Of a DNA stretch of 64,000 nucleotides, positions 13,437 to 25,236 are shown piece by piece. The DNA lies in the NCBI GenBank assembly GCA_021030905.1, contig JAGFMI010000023.1, positions 588,431 through 652,430 on the forward strand. Direction: 5' to 3'. Position 1 is the stretch's first letter. Every line of letters begins with the position of its first letter. The DNA comes from Pyrenula massariospora. Its lineage: Eukaryota; Ascomycota; Eurotiomycetes; Pyrenulales; Pyrenulaceae. The notes under the pieces are model-generated. The model ran no database searches and had not been told where the DNA came from. It saw only the letters and a list, made by a program, of their open reading frames with translations. The position numbers were made by a program, and so were the translations under genes.

Positions 13437-16291
13437 ATGGCGGCAATTACCTTCCCATCGCCATCTGCAGTGCTGAACGACACTGCAAGCCCTGATGCCT
13501 CCATTCTCAGGCCGGCCCCAGCCAAGGCCAGGGCAAAACCTCATGGACCAAAGAAGCCAATCCCACTCAAGAGCAAGGCCAAGGACATTGTTGCGGATGG
13601 AGGCATCTCAAAGCCAAAACAGAGTAAAAGCAGGAATGGTACGTTACGCTGGCCACGTTGACCGTACCGCTTGACTGTCATGTTCATACTGACAAAATAT
13701 CCCCAGGCTGCGCTACATGCAAAGCAAAAGTAACCTCAGATCCCCCCTCGGGTACTGCGACTGGCTATTGACATTGTCGATAGAGACTGAAGTGTGATGA
13801 GAGGAAGCCGACTTGTGAACAATGTTCAAATCGGGGAGTCGAGTGTGGAGGATACAAGAAAGACTTTAAATGGAAACAATTTGAAGAGGCCAATGTTGGT
13901 GGAAAGTCTACATTGAGAGCTAAGAACGGTTAGGATTCGCTTCTATACCACTCGATCCGAAGGTTGACTATTTTGTAGATGATCCAACATCACCTCCGCC
14001 CGCCATCAGTATACAACGCATTTCTACGTCGCACCCATTACTTAGTCCCCCTATGAATTCTGCCTCCACATCGCAAAGCACCATCGACAGTGGCTCCAGC
14101 CCGGACTTTGTCCCTTCCGCAGCCGGTCATTCTGATAGTATAGCGCCAATGCAAATTGCTCCGACACAGTCGTTCCAGCTTCCTATTCCCCAGCCGTTCA
14201 CGCCTTCGCCAACAGACTACCAGCAGCCTCCGGCGTTCGTATCGGTTCCAGACGGTTACGAAGATCGTGACCGCAATCAACAATATGGCGTTGGCAATCC
14301 ATTACAATTTGCTCCTGGATCCCAGGCAGATCAAGGATTCGTTGGTGCAGATCCTTTGTCGGCCAGTGATGGCTCAGCCATGTCGTCTGCGAATGCTCTG
14401 CACTTAAGCTCCATACTCGCCCCAGGCACTGACATGAGCCAGTCTCCTCCACCTAGTGAAACACGGCCACCCAAATCCCCACAGTCCTATCAGCTGTCAA
14501 CGCAGGACCAGCTGATTTCCGAATTTGATCCTGCCGCACTAGACGAGGTGGAAGAGATCTCCCGGACAGAAGAGCCTTCTCTGGACGTCATGTTATTGAA
14601 CCAATCTGCCCCCTATACCCGCGAGCAGCCATCATCTATTGCTCGCTCCGACTTATATCCATTGTTTGCTGATGACCACTCTTCTCTTTGGATTGAGCAG
14701 ATTTTGGCACCCGATGCGCAGGAAATGGGGCTCAAAAGGTTCCACAGCTCCACGTGCGGTATTCTGAGTGTTAAGAATGGTTATTCGGAGAATCCATGGC
14801 AAAGCATCGTCATGCGATTGGCGATGGACTCCCCTGCCTTACTCAATGCCATTTTGGCGATGGCCGCCTTTCACTCTTCTCATGAATCTCAGCAGATGAA
14901 GGCTATTGGCATGCAATATATGCAGCAAGGCCTCAGATCCCTTAGAAAGAACTTTGCAGAAATGCCAATCGAAGTACGCTTGGCAACTACGATCTCACTT
15001 GCTTTCGCAGATGGCTGGGATCAGACCACTACCACAGGGATACCACATCTGTCCGCTGCAACAGCATTGGTCACAATGGCAGCACACAAGTACCGGAATC
15101 AGAATTGCTCACCACAAGAACGCACCTGCATGAGGTTCTTGTGCCATGTATGGATCTATCAGGATGTCATTTCACGCTTGATAGAGCGCAAACAACGGCC
15201 AATCCCAGATTATGAATACATCATGGCATCTTTTAGCTCACCGCCAGGGTCTCCTTCCGACAATGTCGTAGAGGTAGATCCTTTGCTGGGCTGCGCAAAG
15301 ACCTTATTTCCTGTCATTGCTCGAGCTGCGCGTCTCATTGGTACTGTACGAGAGGCCCCTCTCAAACACTCAACTCCACTCCCGGTCATTAGCGAAGCTA
15401 CAAAGGTCATGGAGGAACTACGGCAGTGGAGAGCTCCGTATTCTCATGAAATTGAGCCTTCGGAAGATCAGAACAGCCTTGTGGGCCACATTCTTCAAAA
15501 TGCAGAGGCGTATCGTCTTGCCACTTTACTATATCTCCATGAAGCCGTGCCAGAGATTCCATCACAGACTGCGTCTTCTTTGTCGAATGAGATATTAGGC
15601 CTCTTAGCAACTGTGCCTGTTGATAGCCCGGCAAGCATCGTGCAGATATTTCCGCTTTTGACAGCGAGCTGTGCCGCGAAAGGCAAGGATAGGGATTGGG
15701 TCGAAGATCGTTGGAAAGGCATGTCTGACCGGTTGCACATCGGCAATGTGGATCGGTGTCCCGATGTGATTAAGATTTGTTGGAAACTTCGAGATGAGTA
15801 TGAGAACAAAAGGATTCAAAGGCGGTTCAAACGTGAAATGACTGGCTCTAATTCTCGCTATCGCCAGGACATGGATCCTATGATTGAGAATACTGTCTTG
15901 AACAGACGGTCGTCCACACTAGACGACTTTGAAGATCCAGATCCAATGTTTGTTTTCGATCATGAGATGCCCGATCTTGGTTCTGGTAATGGCCCAGTGA
16001 TGTCAATTGGGAGGACCTCATCGCATGATTTGAGCTTGTCGAATCCTCTCGGGGCGTTCCAACTTCCCGCTCAGTCTTCCAATGGAGTCGCGCTATCGGC
16101 AGACGTAGTCACCCCAAGGAAGTCGATTGATCGCGAAATGCTAGAGCCGGAATATACCGTCAGAGGACGACTGCATTGGGCGGCCGTGATGAGAGACTTG
16201 GAATGGGAGGGTATGTCTATTCTAATCTCCTGTCTGAACCGAATCTCATTCTCGAATCGACACTGACTTGTTCTCAGTTTTTATGGGTTGA
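13437..16291 (+). CDS. Zn(II)2Cys6 transcription factor
   Basis: Predicted nuclear, DNA-binding regulator; target genes unknown. Five exons: 13437-13638, 13707-13729, 13784-13928, 13979-16210 and 16278-16291; 871 residues. The N-terminus is basic (KARAKPHGPKKPIPLKSKAK). The zinc cluster at about residues 69-96 has the full spacing C-x2-C-x6-C-x6-C-x2-C-x6-C (CATCKAKRLKC, then CDERKPTCEQC, ending GVEC). The first half of the cluster is encoded by a 23-nt exon. A Ser/Pro/Gln-rich linker follows, then a fungal-specific regulatory domain at roughly residues 300-650 (ALLNAILAMAAFHSSHES, LATTISLAFADGWDQTTT). The last exon adds only four codons (VFMG). An alternative frame after the last acceptor would read FYGLIQKSLGSF, which looks protein-like, so the true C-terminus is uncertain. 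Its end overlaps a minus-strand frame. Confidence 0.88.
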
Positions 16292-16624
16292 TCCAGAAGT
16301 CTTTGGGTAGCTTCTAGACAATCCCCACTGATTTGGACATTGATAATCGTCTCTGATTGCACGACTGCTCTGGCTGCTTGAGGCTGATGCTTGATCCGAA
16401 GCACGTGTTTCTTCTTCTGTCTTAGTCAGGTACGACTCCAGGCTTTCAACGTAAATTTCAAGATCTCTTCTGGCTTCTAGTATCATTTGGTCCGTGTTTC
16501 TATCGCTTATGGCACTTTGGTCTGGGCCTTTGGCGTCGCTTTTGGAACCGCTACCAGATTTTTCTTGATCTGGCATTGTCTTTGCTTTGGGAAAAACAAC
16601 GTCGTTGTCACTTTGGACTCCCAT
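16274..16624 (-). CDS. Hypothetical small hydrophilic protein
   Basis: An ATG-started frame of 116 residues opposite and overlapping the last exon of the zinc-cluster gene. Composition is typical of a disordered fungal protein: PDQEKSGSGSKSDAKGP, then a charged, helix-prone part (ILEARRDLEIYVESLESYL) and a Ser-rich tail. No domain recognised. It could be the 3' exon of a longer gene, since a second minus-strand frame lies at 16910-17182, but I cannot join them convincingly. The plus-strand frame over the same bases is more hydrophobic and less likely real. Confidence 0.3.
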   Translation of the reverse strand: MGVQSDNDVVFPKAKTMPDQEKSGSGSKSDAKGPDQSAISDRNTDQMILEARRDLEIYVESLESYLTKTEEETRASDQASASSSQSSRAIRDDYQCPNQWGLSRSYPKTSGSTHKN

Positions 16625-18921
16625 GTGAGAATATTGCAGTGGTCTCACTCTTCATCGACGTTGCTTTTGGATGATGCCAATCTCGAGTGGGCTAGGTATG
16701 ATAGCGATATACACTATGCACAACGAGGAGATAGGAGTCTTTCGAATATGTGAGTTTTAAGTTTGCTATCTCAGGTGGAAGCTATCTTTGACCTGATATA
16801 TTTTGCTAATTGCAATCAGACATATCGTTGAACAGATCGATCAATGCTTTGTCACTTGCGACTAAAATCCGTTCAGAGCTTTGGTTTAAGACATGTCAAG
16901 AGACCTTCGTCACTCTGTTGGTCGACGGATAATATCTTGCAAAATGAAACTTTGGCTCGGAGAACAATGGGATGGATGACTTATTTTGATCCCCTTCCCT
17001 TCATGACACACAGTACCCACACATGCGGGATTTTCCTTCGAGGTTCCACCATGCAACTGAAAAATCCCCCACGCTACGCCGGTTGAGAGAATTTCGTCGC
17101 CTTTTTCCGTGGTCTGCGTTCTGCTGTCACCATATCTGACGAATATGAGGTGCACATTGTTCACCAAACTGTTGGCTTTCATAGGTCTTACCCCGCAAGC
17201 AAGCTTTAGCGCAAGAACCTCCAGCTTCTGCTTATACCATCAGAGTCGAATGTCTAGATAGACAGAGCTACTGCAAGGGGGAACCATTGATCCAATAACA
17301 TTGGCGCGGAACATGTTTCGAACATGCAGCAAGGGTTAGGTACTTTAGGCTTTTCATAGTGTGGTGTGGGGTATCTGTGCCTGCGCTTTGGAGGGGATGG
17401 ATTTGCAGTTAACTGCATGGATTAGCGGAACGCGTGAGTCTTGTGGTGAACGGCTGCGTCGATTGGGACGAGCTGAAGACTTGCTTGATCGAGGTGGGGA
17501 TCGTCATATGATAGTGGAGCCAGTCATGAAAATAGCGAGTGCCGACGCTTCTTACTGACTACTATAGCCGCTCGAGCGTTCTTATGAATTGCGACAATCT
17601 CATTGCAATTTGGGAGGCAAACGTTTTAGGGATGGCTTGACAGCTTCTTCAAATCGCAGTGCGATAGTCCGTTCATGCTCGTCAGCTGCAAGGCTTTGTA
17701 AACTTTTTGGACGGTTGCTAATAGATTCTGTCAAGAATGATTTACTAAACAGAAGCTTTGTTAAGCGCGACATTGAGGGAATGGATTTCCTTTTTAGGAC
17801 ATTTCTTCCTGGGTAAATTGTCCTCTAGCTGCGATCGTGCTCCACAGGCATGATCGAATACCTTGTATCCGCATGACATGTCGGTGTATTACCTCACCAA
17901 GACATGTTTTGAACCTGGTGCCGCAATCCACCTGGGGTAAATTACACAGCTAGAGCGATGTCGTGGGCAACTAACCAGTTCTGCTACCGCTTTCGGACAC
18001 CGCGCCAAGGACAGATCGGCCTCCACAGAAGCGTTAGACACTTTTGGATGTAAAGCCTATGTGTGTGTTTCCTAACGCCGATAGGAGAAGTTTAATGCTT
18101 TGTAGATTGTCAAGACGAACGGCGTCCCTGCAGACCAGCCGCGGGCTCTGTGCGATGTGGACTTGCCTCCCAAGCCGAGTCCGAATTCCCGGTATACCTG
18201 TTAGTGGATGGCGGGACCAACCTGACAGAGCCGATTTGAGGTAGAGCTTCCCAGGAACGGACACTTCATCCTTCTGCTGACCCATTGTGCTGCAGCTTGC
18301 TACGTACTCTTCGTGTAAGGGCCTGTTATTTGCCTTTGTGGAAAAGTCTCGAGAAAGCGGACGAGAGAGACACTCGTTCGTCAATTTCTCCTGCTAACAT
18401 CTCGGTCCTTCTGAAAAGTGAATGCGTAGCCCACGGTTCGCCTCTGTTTAAGCTTCTAACCTCGGAAAGCGTCCTGCAAACGCACTCTATGTTGGAAGGG
18501 ATGTTAAGCTATGATTCAAACCAAAATGCCATCAACCTCTGATTGGAATTGGTTGTAGCGTGAAGGGTCACCGAACTCGAAATGGAACCAAGAGTGATCC
18601 ATTACCGAAGCCCTTATCTCCAACTTCACTGATCTGAGTGGAGACGATAGTACGTAGTAGTTGTGATCTACTCTATTCTTGATGTTTCCTTGATCTTTTC
18701 TGACTTACATCTCTTTACCTACCTGCAAGACGTCTGCATGCAAGTGAACGAGTCCAAAGCCAATCTACTCAATTGCTTGTGATAATTCTATTGATCTGTC
18801 ATCTCCACCAGGTCGGCCAGTTCCTCCAAATATTCCCTTGTTCCTACCGCCCTCTACATCTGCTTCCTTAATTATACAGATTTCACCGAGGGTGTCAAAT
18901 AACTTTCATCCTGTGCTGACA
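16625..18921. other. Intergenic with weak minus-strand coding hints
   Basis: The minus-strand frame at 16910-17182 (ATG start, 90 residues, opening MKANSLVNNVHLIFVRYGD) is complete but unrecognised. The remainder, including frames at 17361-17816 and 18034-18384, shows no domain. I see no tRNA. Confidence 0.3.
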
Positions 18922-19429
18922 ATGGGAAATATTCTTAGTCTTACCAAAACATCTATTGCGTCTACATCTCGCAAAATGTCGACTGAGAAGCCCGTTGCCT
19001 TCTCCCATCACGCGGCAGCCCAATCCACCTTCAGCCCTCCCCTGATTGCCAATGAGAATGCCTACCTTGGCGATCTGTTCTCTTCAGATAAGAACGACCC
19101 AGACAAACCAGTCAGCTGCGGGCTGTACCGGCTCGAAAAGGGTACTCCACTCGTATACACCTATACCTACCATGAGATGAAAATTATCCTGGAGGGAGAG
19201 TTTGAGATCAGCGATGCGGCTGGCAACATTGTGAGTTAGGGACGTTTCTTCCATAGATTCTGACGAAAAATGTGCATCATGAGTTTTAGGATGCTGATTA
19301 TCATCTGTGCAGGTCAAAGCAAAACCCGGAGACGTGTTCTATTTCCCTAAGGGAGCTGTGATCACCTTCAAGACAGATAGCTACGGCTTGGCCTTCTACA
19401 CTGGACAGAGAAAGGAAGGTGCAGCATGA
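18922..19429 (+). CDS. EutQ-like cupin protein
   Basis: Two exons (18922-19230 and 19313-19429, 82-base intron) give 141 residues; starting at the second ATG (18976, good AAAATG context) gives 123. The conserved core reads [20 protein letters not shown], then [13 protein letters not shown] and, after the intron, [18 protein letters not shown], which is the two-part cupin barrel found in fungal proteins annotated as ethanolamine-utilisation EutQ-like. A metal site would use the His of YHEM, but other ligands are not obvious. Function in fungi is unknown; no ethanolamine genes are nearby. No signal peptide is evident for the shorter form. Confidence 0.82.
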
Positions 19430-19994
19430 CATAGTTACACTGGAGGGTAGAAGGTTGAGCGTCAAGACGTCGAGGGTAATGATGATTCTTCCTTTGAGGC
19501 AGTAGCGATTTTCCTCTTGAGACAGTGGAGAGCATGGCGTTCCAAAGGTCGTCTCCGAGTAAGCAAATGTGCTCGGGGTGGGCAATGGGTTATAGGCTTT
19601 TGTTGAACGTTGCCGTTGAGGCTTACGGGAGCTTCTAAATCCAGAGAGAAAGAGATTCCAATACCAGAGATAGTCTTTCTAGAATTCATGAAGACCCATC
19701 ACTCCAACCCTTGTCATATCTCCAGCGTATTTCCGCATTTGGCGGCAAATTAGGGCAAGTTTGCAGGGCTTCAATTGACCTCATCAAGCTGCGAGTCTCG
19801 ACGTCATTAATTACCCTGCTCCAGATACCCAGTAACAGAGATTTCCCCTTTATCATCCTTTTATTATCCTCGACAGCAGTTCATGGCGACAACCTCTCAT
19901 ATCTGACAGTCTTCAGAATCGCCCTACATATCAGTCCAAAACTGTGGCCTACCAACTTCAAGCTCGGCTTGCGCGCCTCCTCCGTTCCTTCACA
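19430..19994. other. Intergenic / promoter of the flavoprotein gene
   Basis: Holds the 3' end of the cupin transcript and the promoter of the next gene. A long plus-strand frame starting at 19711 runs out of phase into the next gene and is not believed. Confidence 0.5.
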
Positions 19995-20870
19995 ATGTCC
20001 ACGCATCATCCGACCCCTTCTACGATCGCTCCATGGAAACCGCTTTTTGCTAGCCACCTCGATAAGCTTGGCTCCTCTCCCGAATTCACTCTCGCTACCG
20101 TGCACCCCAGTTCTTCCGGATCCCTTCCCCGCGTGCGCTATTGCATCCATCGCGGGTTTTGGGCTTCGCTACCGGAGAATAAACACAATACACTTCCTAA
20201 GAATCCCAGTGTCTACGATTCGGACTGTCCAATATTCACAAGTGATTCTAGAATGGAAAAAGTCTACGAACTATTTGCGACGGGCAAGGGCAAGGGCAAT
20301 CGAGAGCAGAGCCTTGGTGGAACGGGCGGAGGAGGACCTGCTGAGGCGTGTTACTGGGTGAAAGAGGTCATGTGCCAGTGGCGCGTAAGAGGAAAGTGCT
20401 GGCTGTTGGGCGTTGAAGATATTGACGATCAAAATAGTGGAACGGTCACAGCAAAAGGTGAGCTGGGGCGGTATATGAGAGACCTCTCCGAAGAACCGGG
20501 CAAAAATGCAAAGGATGCAAAAGACTGGAGCTGGCCTCTGGAGATCCAGAATGTTTTTGAAAACTTATCACCCACCATGAGGGGCAGCTTCAAAAACCCA
20601 TGGCCAGGGCATCCGGTCAGTGAAGGCGGTAAAAAAGGGGAAGCATTGGGACAAAAGGCTGGCAGTTTGATGGATGAGGGAGAAGAGATTGCGAGGAAGA
20701 ATTTCAGAGTTGCGGTTATTACTCCCGAGGAAGTGGAATGTGTAGACTTGTCGGATCCAGAGAAAAGCCGACGATGGAGATGGACACTGGCCGAAGAAAT
20801 TGGGGGCCCTGGTGGCGGTGACAAGACAAAGCCGGTCGGCGAATGGAATGAGGTTGAGTTGTGGCCCTGA
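19995..20870 (+). CDS. Pyridoxamine 5'-phosphate oxidase Alr4036-type FMN-binding protein
   Basis: A single exon of 291 residues from ATG 19995 (CACAATGTCC). The opening APWKPLFASHLDKLGSSPEF, the FTLATVHP stretch and PRVRYCIHRGFW fit the Alr4036-family flavin-binding fold (Pyridox_oxase_2). VYELFATGKGKG and GEWNEVELWP at the C-terminus are also typical of the fungal members. A Gly-rich loop (SLGGTGGGGPAEACYWV) occurs where many members have an extension. Likely binds FMN and acts as a cytosolic oxidoreductase; substrate unknown. No introns, unlike its neighbours. The gene looks intact. Confidence 0.85.
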   Translation: MSTHHPTPSTIAPWKPLFASHLDKLGSSPEFTLATVHPSSSGSLPRVRYCIHRGFWASLPENKHNTLPKNPSVYDSDCPIFTSDSRMEKVYELFATGKGKGNREQSLGGTGGGGPAEACYWVKEVMCQWRVRGKCWLLGVEDIDDQNSGTVTAKGELGRYMRDLSEEPGKNAKDAKDWSWPLEIQNVFENLSPTMRGSFKNPWPGHPVSEGGKKGEALGQKAGSLMDEGEEIARKNFRVAVITPEEVECVDLSDPEKSRRWRWTLAEEIGGPGGGDKTKPVGEWNEVELWP

Positions 20871-22080
20871 ACTACCCTCTATGGGGATGAAAGATCACGA
20901 CATGGGCCTTTGCGGCTTCTGTGCTACATGCGTGAGCTTCCAATTGTGGCTGCAAATGTACCGCTGCGGATCTTATCGCTCGGTGGGACAATGCAGACAC
21001 ATATCATGTATGCTTGTCCTTATAAAATGATCTGACTCTTCAATGGATGGACTGAATAATTCTAAACTTGAAATAGGGTGGGCCTATTTGCCATCTGCTT
21101 CCATGATTGAAGCTACGAAATTGCAATCCTGTGCAGCGATGCTTTTCTTCACCCCCATCCTGGTAAGAGCGGCTGAATTTAAGTTTTTAAGGTTCCCTCT
21201 TCTGACCCCCCCCGTTCTGACCCCCACCCCCGTCAGTTCTCGTTGTGTTTGTACCTGATGTTAGCACCGCGGGCTCGGCTACAGGTACGAGTCAAATATT
21301 AAACTGCATCATAGCCTAGACGGCTGCCTGTTGCTGCGCAGCCACAATGCGTTATCGGACGGGGTTCGCCGGAAGCGGCAGGCATTCTGCTCCGTTAGGC
21401 TTTCCAAGCTCAGCGTTCGCGTCGTGAGACCAAATTTCTCAAACAAGGTCGAGGACTCTTTACATGGAGACCTTGTTTTCATATTATTTTACATTGCCAC
21501 TTCCATAATACTTTCAATCCATTTCATCTCTCTGATCTTGTCTCTCTGACCAACCTTAACATCTTGGACAAGGACGTGGTCACAATTATGAAGGGGATCG
21601 ACGAGAGTCAAAAAGGACTACATTTAATGACACCGAGCACGCCACGAACCACGGGCGGCCTAAAAGCAGGGTAGAACGTCTTCGGTCCCTGATGGCCTCC
21701 GAAATACGATCAGTTCTTACAGCCTGAAGGGATGTATACGCATGGCGCATTACACAAACCCTGCTACTGGTCATACTATTCCTTTGATGAGGATAAGTAC
21801 CGTTGTGGTGACCTACAAGATCAACGTAGTTGGACCTATGGCAAGGCGATTCATGTGCTCATTCCTTTTGATATCACTGGATTTAAAGGATCCACAGGAG
21901 GAGTTTTCATTAGCTCGCTCGTTACCAGCTGAGAATGCCTTGCGGATCATGAATTTTCTATATATGTTCCCATCCTCCCTATTGTTTGCGCTGTTTGTTC
22001 TCTAGCGAAATGCAACGAGCAAATACAGAGCATTTTATTCTCACTTCTCGCTTATTGTGGATCGACCATCATCTGCGAAA
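20871..22080. other. Intergenic, no gene seen
   Basis: Only short unrecognised frames in 1.2 kb. A C-rich run (CTGACCCCCCCCGTTCTGACCC) lies near 21202. The last 100 bases precede the BPL_N gene start. Confidence 0.45.
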
Positions 22081-22960
22081 ATGGTTTCCCTACGAACTCC
22101 AACTCTTTGGATCGCAGCCAGCCTGAGCACCAGCCTTGCTTCGCCGCCGCAAGCATTCGTTTATCGTGGGCCCGCCGCGTGCGAAGACTGTGCTGAGAGT
22201 ATCGCGCAACTCCTGAGAACATCTCCATCACGATTCAATGTCACTTTTGTCGGCCCTACAGAGGCTGTTGACATCAACAGCCAGACGCTGGCTGGCGTGG
22301 ATATCTACGCACAGCCTGGAGGCGACGGTATGCTGACACCATTCAAGAGTTCATGAGCAGCACTGATATATTGCAGATTTGGCTCCCGCATGGGAGCAAA
22401 TGAAACAGTACGCTGGCCACATCGAAGACTTCGTCGCGAGTGGTGGTCGATACATGGGCTTCTGCCTTGGCGCATACCTCGCGGGTCCTGAAGATGGGTT
22501 CGGGCTGTTGCCCGAGGGTGACGACGTCGCTGACGAGAAAAGTCAACCCGCCGCGCAAGTCCGCTCGGAGAATGATGCTATCATCAACGTCGATTGGAAC
22601 TTCTCCACGGGGTACGCGGCGGGCACGACGCAGAAGAATCGTTGGATGTATTTCCAGGACGGCGCCGTCATGAGTATCGCGGAATCGTCGACTTCTAAAG
22701 TCCTTGGGAGGTACTCGAGCAACGGTGACATATCCGCGTCGCTGACAGCTTATAAGAATGGTTGGGTTGGCTTAGTGGGCCCGCACCCCGAGGCGGATCA
22801 GTCTTGGTGTATGTGAGACCTTCGCTGAGGCTTGGTATTGACTGTGTACTAATGGCGCCTCTCCAGACACTGCATCCAACATTACTATGATAACCCAGAG
22901 GGAGTGATGTTTGACATTGGATATGACTTTGTTGAGGCTACAATGCAGGGTCTGTTCTAG
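22081..22960 (+). CDS. Secreted BPL_N (biotin-protein-ligase N-terminal-like) protein
   Basis: Three exons (22081-22327, 22377-22812, 22867-22960) give 258 residues. A signal peptide is likely (MVSLRTPTLWIAASLSTSLA). The fold is that of class I glutamine-amidotransferase-like proteins: VYRGPAACEDCAESIAQLL near the start, QPGGD before the first intron, and the nucleophile elbow GGRYMGFCLGAYLAG with Cys about residue 112. A later GPHPEAD supplies a His and Glu at about 219 and 221, so a Cys-His-Glu triad may be intact. No biotin ligase catalytic domain follows; this is the stand-alone secreted form common in ascomycetes, of unknown substrate. The final exon (HCIQHYYDNPEGVMFDIGYD) requires donor AT|GTGAGA. 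No damage seen. Confidence 0.85.
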
Positions 22961-24572
22961 ACCATTAGTCGAACTCAACATAAGAAAATGAAGTCGATTA
23001 ATTCGGACGACTTGGATTCAACCATAAACAACGCCGTCATTCAACGAAATCAAACTGATCAAAAAATTAGCGCAGAAACATCTGACTGTACGTGGAACTT
23101 AGTTGGGAAGGATACTCGTCGTGCCAGTTCAGAGATACCAAGCATTTGAAGACATTGCGTACGACGGCATGGTGTCACAAATTGAGGTATCAATAACCTT
23201 AAGTCCCTCTCGTCCCTTTTACGCAGGTTATCATCCCATTCTCTGCAGTTTTGCCTCAGTGTTTCTATTGCTGGGAGGATCGTCTACCTATGGCGCGATC
23301 TCGGCGACGCTATGATCAGTCGCCGTCTTCTCAAAATCTTAAAACTTGCATGACGTGAGAATAGTGTCGGCCATACCATCCCGGGCCTCTCAACCAACTG
23401 GTTCCGCCGTCGGGGTCCAAGTCGGGGAAGTCATGCTTGATCCAAAGTTTAATGGAGATATCTCTTTTGTCTTTATCTAATGATGTCCGTGCGAGAATCT
23501 AGTCCGCGTTTCTCTCCATGAAAGATCTACTCCGCCGCACTTTCTCCTTTATGCGGATCTGCTGAGGACAGACCTGACCTTACCAAAAGGAGCCAACTCG
23601 CGGCAACTCCCTAGCTATGGTCAGGGCAAAGGTCTATGGCAGGCCGGTAATCTGGCTATTGTCTGTCAGAAGCCTATCTAGCTCCGAAGCAACACCACAC
23701 CGGATACTCCAGGCAAGCCATCGATTACCATCCTGTTTGACTGCATTCTGAACGCTGGCCCTGCGTTGAGTATATGAATCACAACCACGGCCGTTTGCTA
23801 CCGCCCTCCATTCGACAGTCACGCTCCTCCGAAAAATCCAGGCGAAGCGCCACCGGAGTCCACGCAGAACTCCACCCTTCAATTTCTCTTCCAAGGCCTG
23901 ATGTGTCCTGCCCCAACATTGTCATCGTGTGTCTCTACTTGTCGTGAACTTTGGCGTCTGGACTGGGGTTTGAGGGGCTAGACTTGTCTCGCTTGTGGAT
24001 AGCGCTTAAGCGGAGAGGGTGGCCTGTACATTCATCAACTTGAAGAGTAAAGTAAAGGTCGGTGCCTCGCCATGGCGAGGACTGGAAAAAAGATCCCATG
24101 CAAGTGATAGAAATTGGTTTTGTGCTACAGCAGCAAAGAGCGTGGTATATGCATCAGACGAAAAGCTATAGCGAAGCCGTAGGCGTATCATGGCTCGAGC
24201 TGGATGTATGATTTGTAATTCCTTTGCTCTTACGTAAATTATTTCCCCGTGAGTTTACAGTGCAGAGAGATATTGATAGTTGGCAGGCTTTGGTCCAGCA
24301 GTTCCAACAATTACTGGCGTCGAAGGTCCTCCTTGATTACTTCTGCGTACTTTGCAGGTAGTATTATAATTAAGCTTGCAAGGAACGGGAATAGGTCGTT
24401 TTGATTAGTCATATCTGGAAGAGCAATGTATGTACATGGGCGTAGGCTTTGATTAAGGAGGACAGGAAGGACTATTTTGACTTGCTGTGAAAGAATTGAA
24501 CCGGTCCGATCAAAATCCTCTCGCTATTTCTTCCCTTGCTGACGACTTTTCCCAATCCGGTGTGACCCGGTC
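22961..24572. other. Intergenic, no gene seen
   Basis: About 1.6 kb with only short frames. The right part must contain the 3' end of the convergent beta-barrel gene. Confidence 0.45.
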
Positions 24573-25236
24573 TTACATCTCGTCGTACATCCACGCATAC
24601 TCGTCCTCCTCTGCATCCGCATTCAGCTCGCGGCCGACAAAATCCCACGTCACCTGCACCACGCCGGTGCTCAGCGGGCTGAAATACTTGAACACCGCCG
24701 GGCTCACGTCGATGTCATTCGCACCGCACCCGGGGCAAGAATCCACCACCTTAGCAGTCAGACTCTTTCCACCGTGCGAGATCTTGATCGTTTTGTCGCA
24801 GTACTTTGGAGGCCAGGAGCCCTGGATTGCAGAAGAAAGCGCCACGATGTGATCGTTGGGACCGTTGGTTTTACCGCAGGAGCCAAGTCCGGGGGCATAA
24901 TAGGTCATACGGCCAGAGCGGAGGGCCGAGATGGGCTGTACGATGACTAAGTCAGTGCTTACGAACCAGAACGCGTGGGGTCAAGAAATGAAAAGGGAAG
25001 TATTTGGTTGAGGACACAATGGATGGGGGCGAAACGATTTCATCGGAAAATAATGTTGTCGGTGGACCCTAGTGCAAGGGGACAATCAAGCATACCTCTT
25101 GCGCGCCTGCTGATTCCGTATTAGAGTTGATTGTGAAATCAGCTTGAACCGTAAAGGATTGAGGCTCGGGAGTTGGAGCCGCATGCGCTAGGGCAACAGC
25201 GCTGCTGATAAGAAGGAATACATTGGGGAAGTACAT
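24573..25236 (-). CDS. Secreted double-psi beta-barrel (RlpA/barwin-like) protein
   Basis: Two exons on the minus strand, 25236-25096 and 24935-24573, give 167 residues. The first holds a signal peptide (MYFPNVFLLISSAVALAHA) and a short linker; the second begins RSGRMTYYAPGLGSCGKTN, the usual entry to fungal RlpA-like barrels, and includes KVVDSCPGCGANDIDVSPA with the conserved Asp and paired cysteines, ending in TGVVQVTWDFVG. The acidic tail ADAEEDEYAWMYDEM is unusual. Such proteins are secreted, related to expansin domain 1 and barwin, and are often induced on host contact. Without the expansin carbohydrate-binding domain, wall-loosening activity is not certain. Intact. Confidence 0.87.

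Noticed and set aside
16487-16753. Plus-strand frame after the zinc-cluster gene
   Set aside because: The opposite strand has the more protein-like composition, and no exon joins it to the upstream gene in phase.
19711-20361. 216-residue plus-strand frame
   Set aside because: It overlaps the flavoprotein gene out of phase and has no ATG-based family features.
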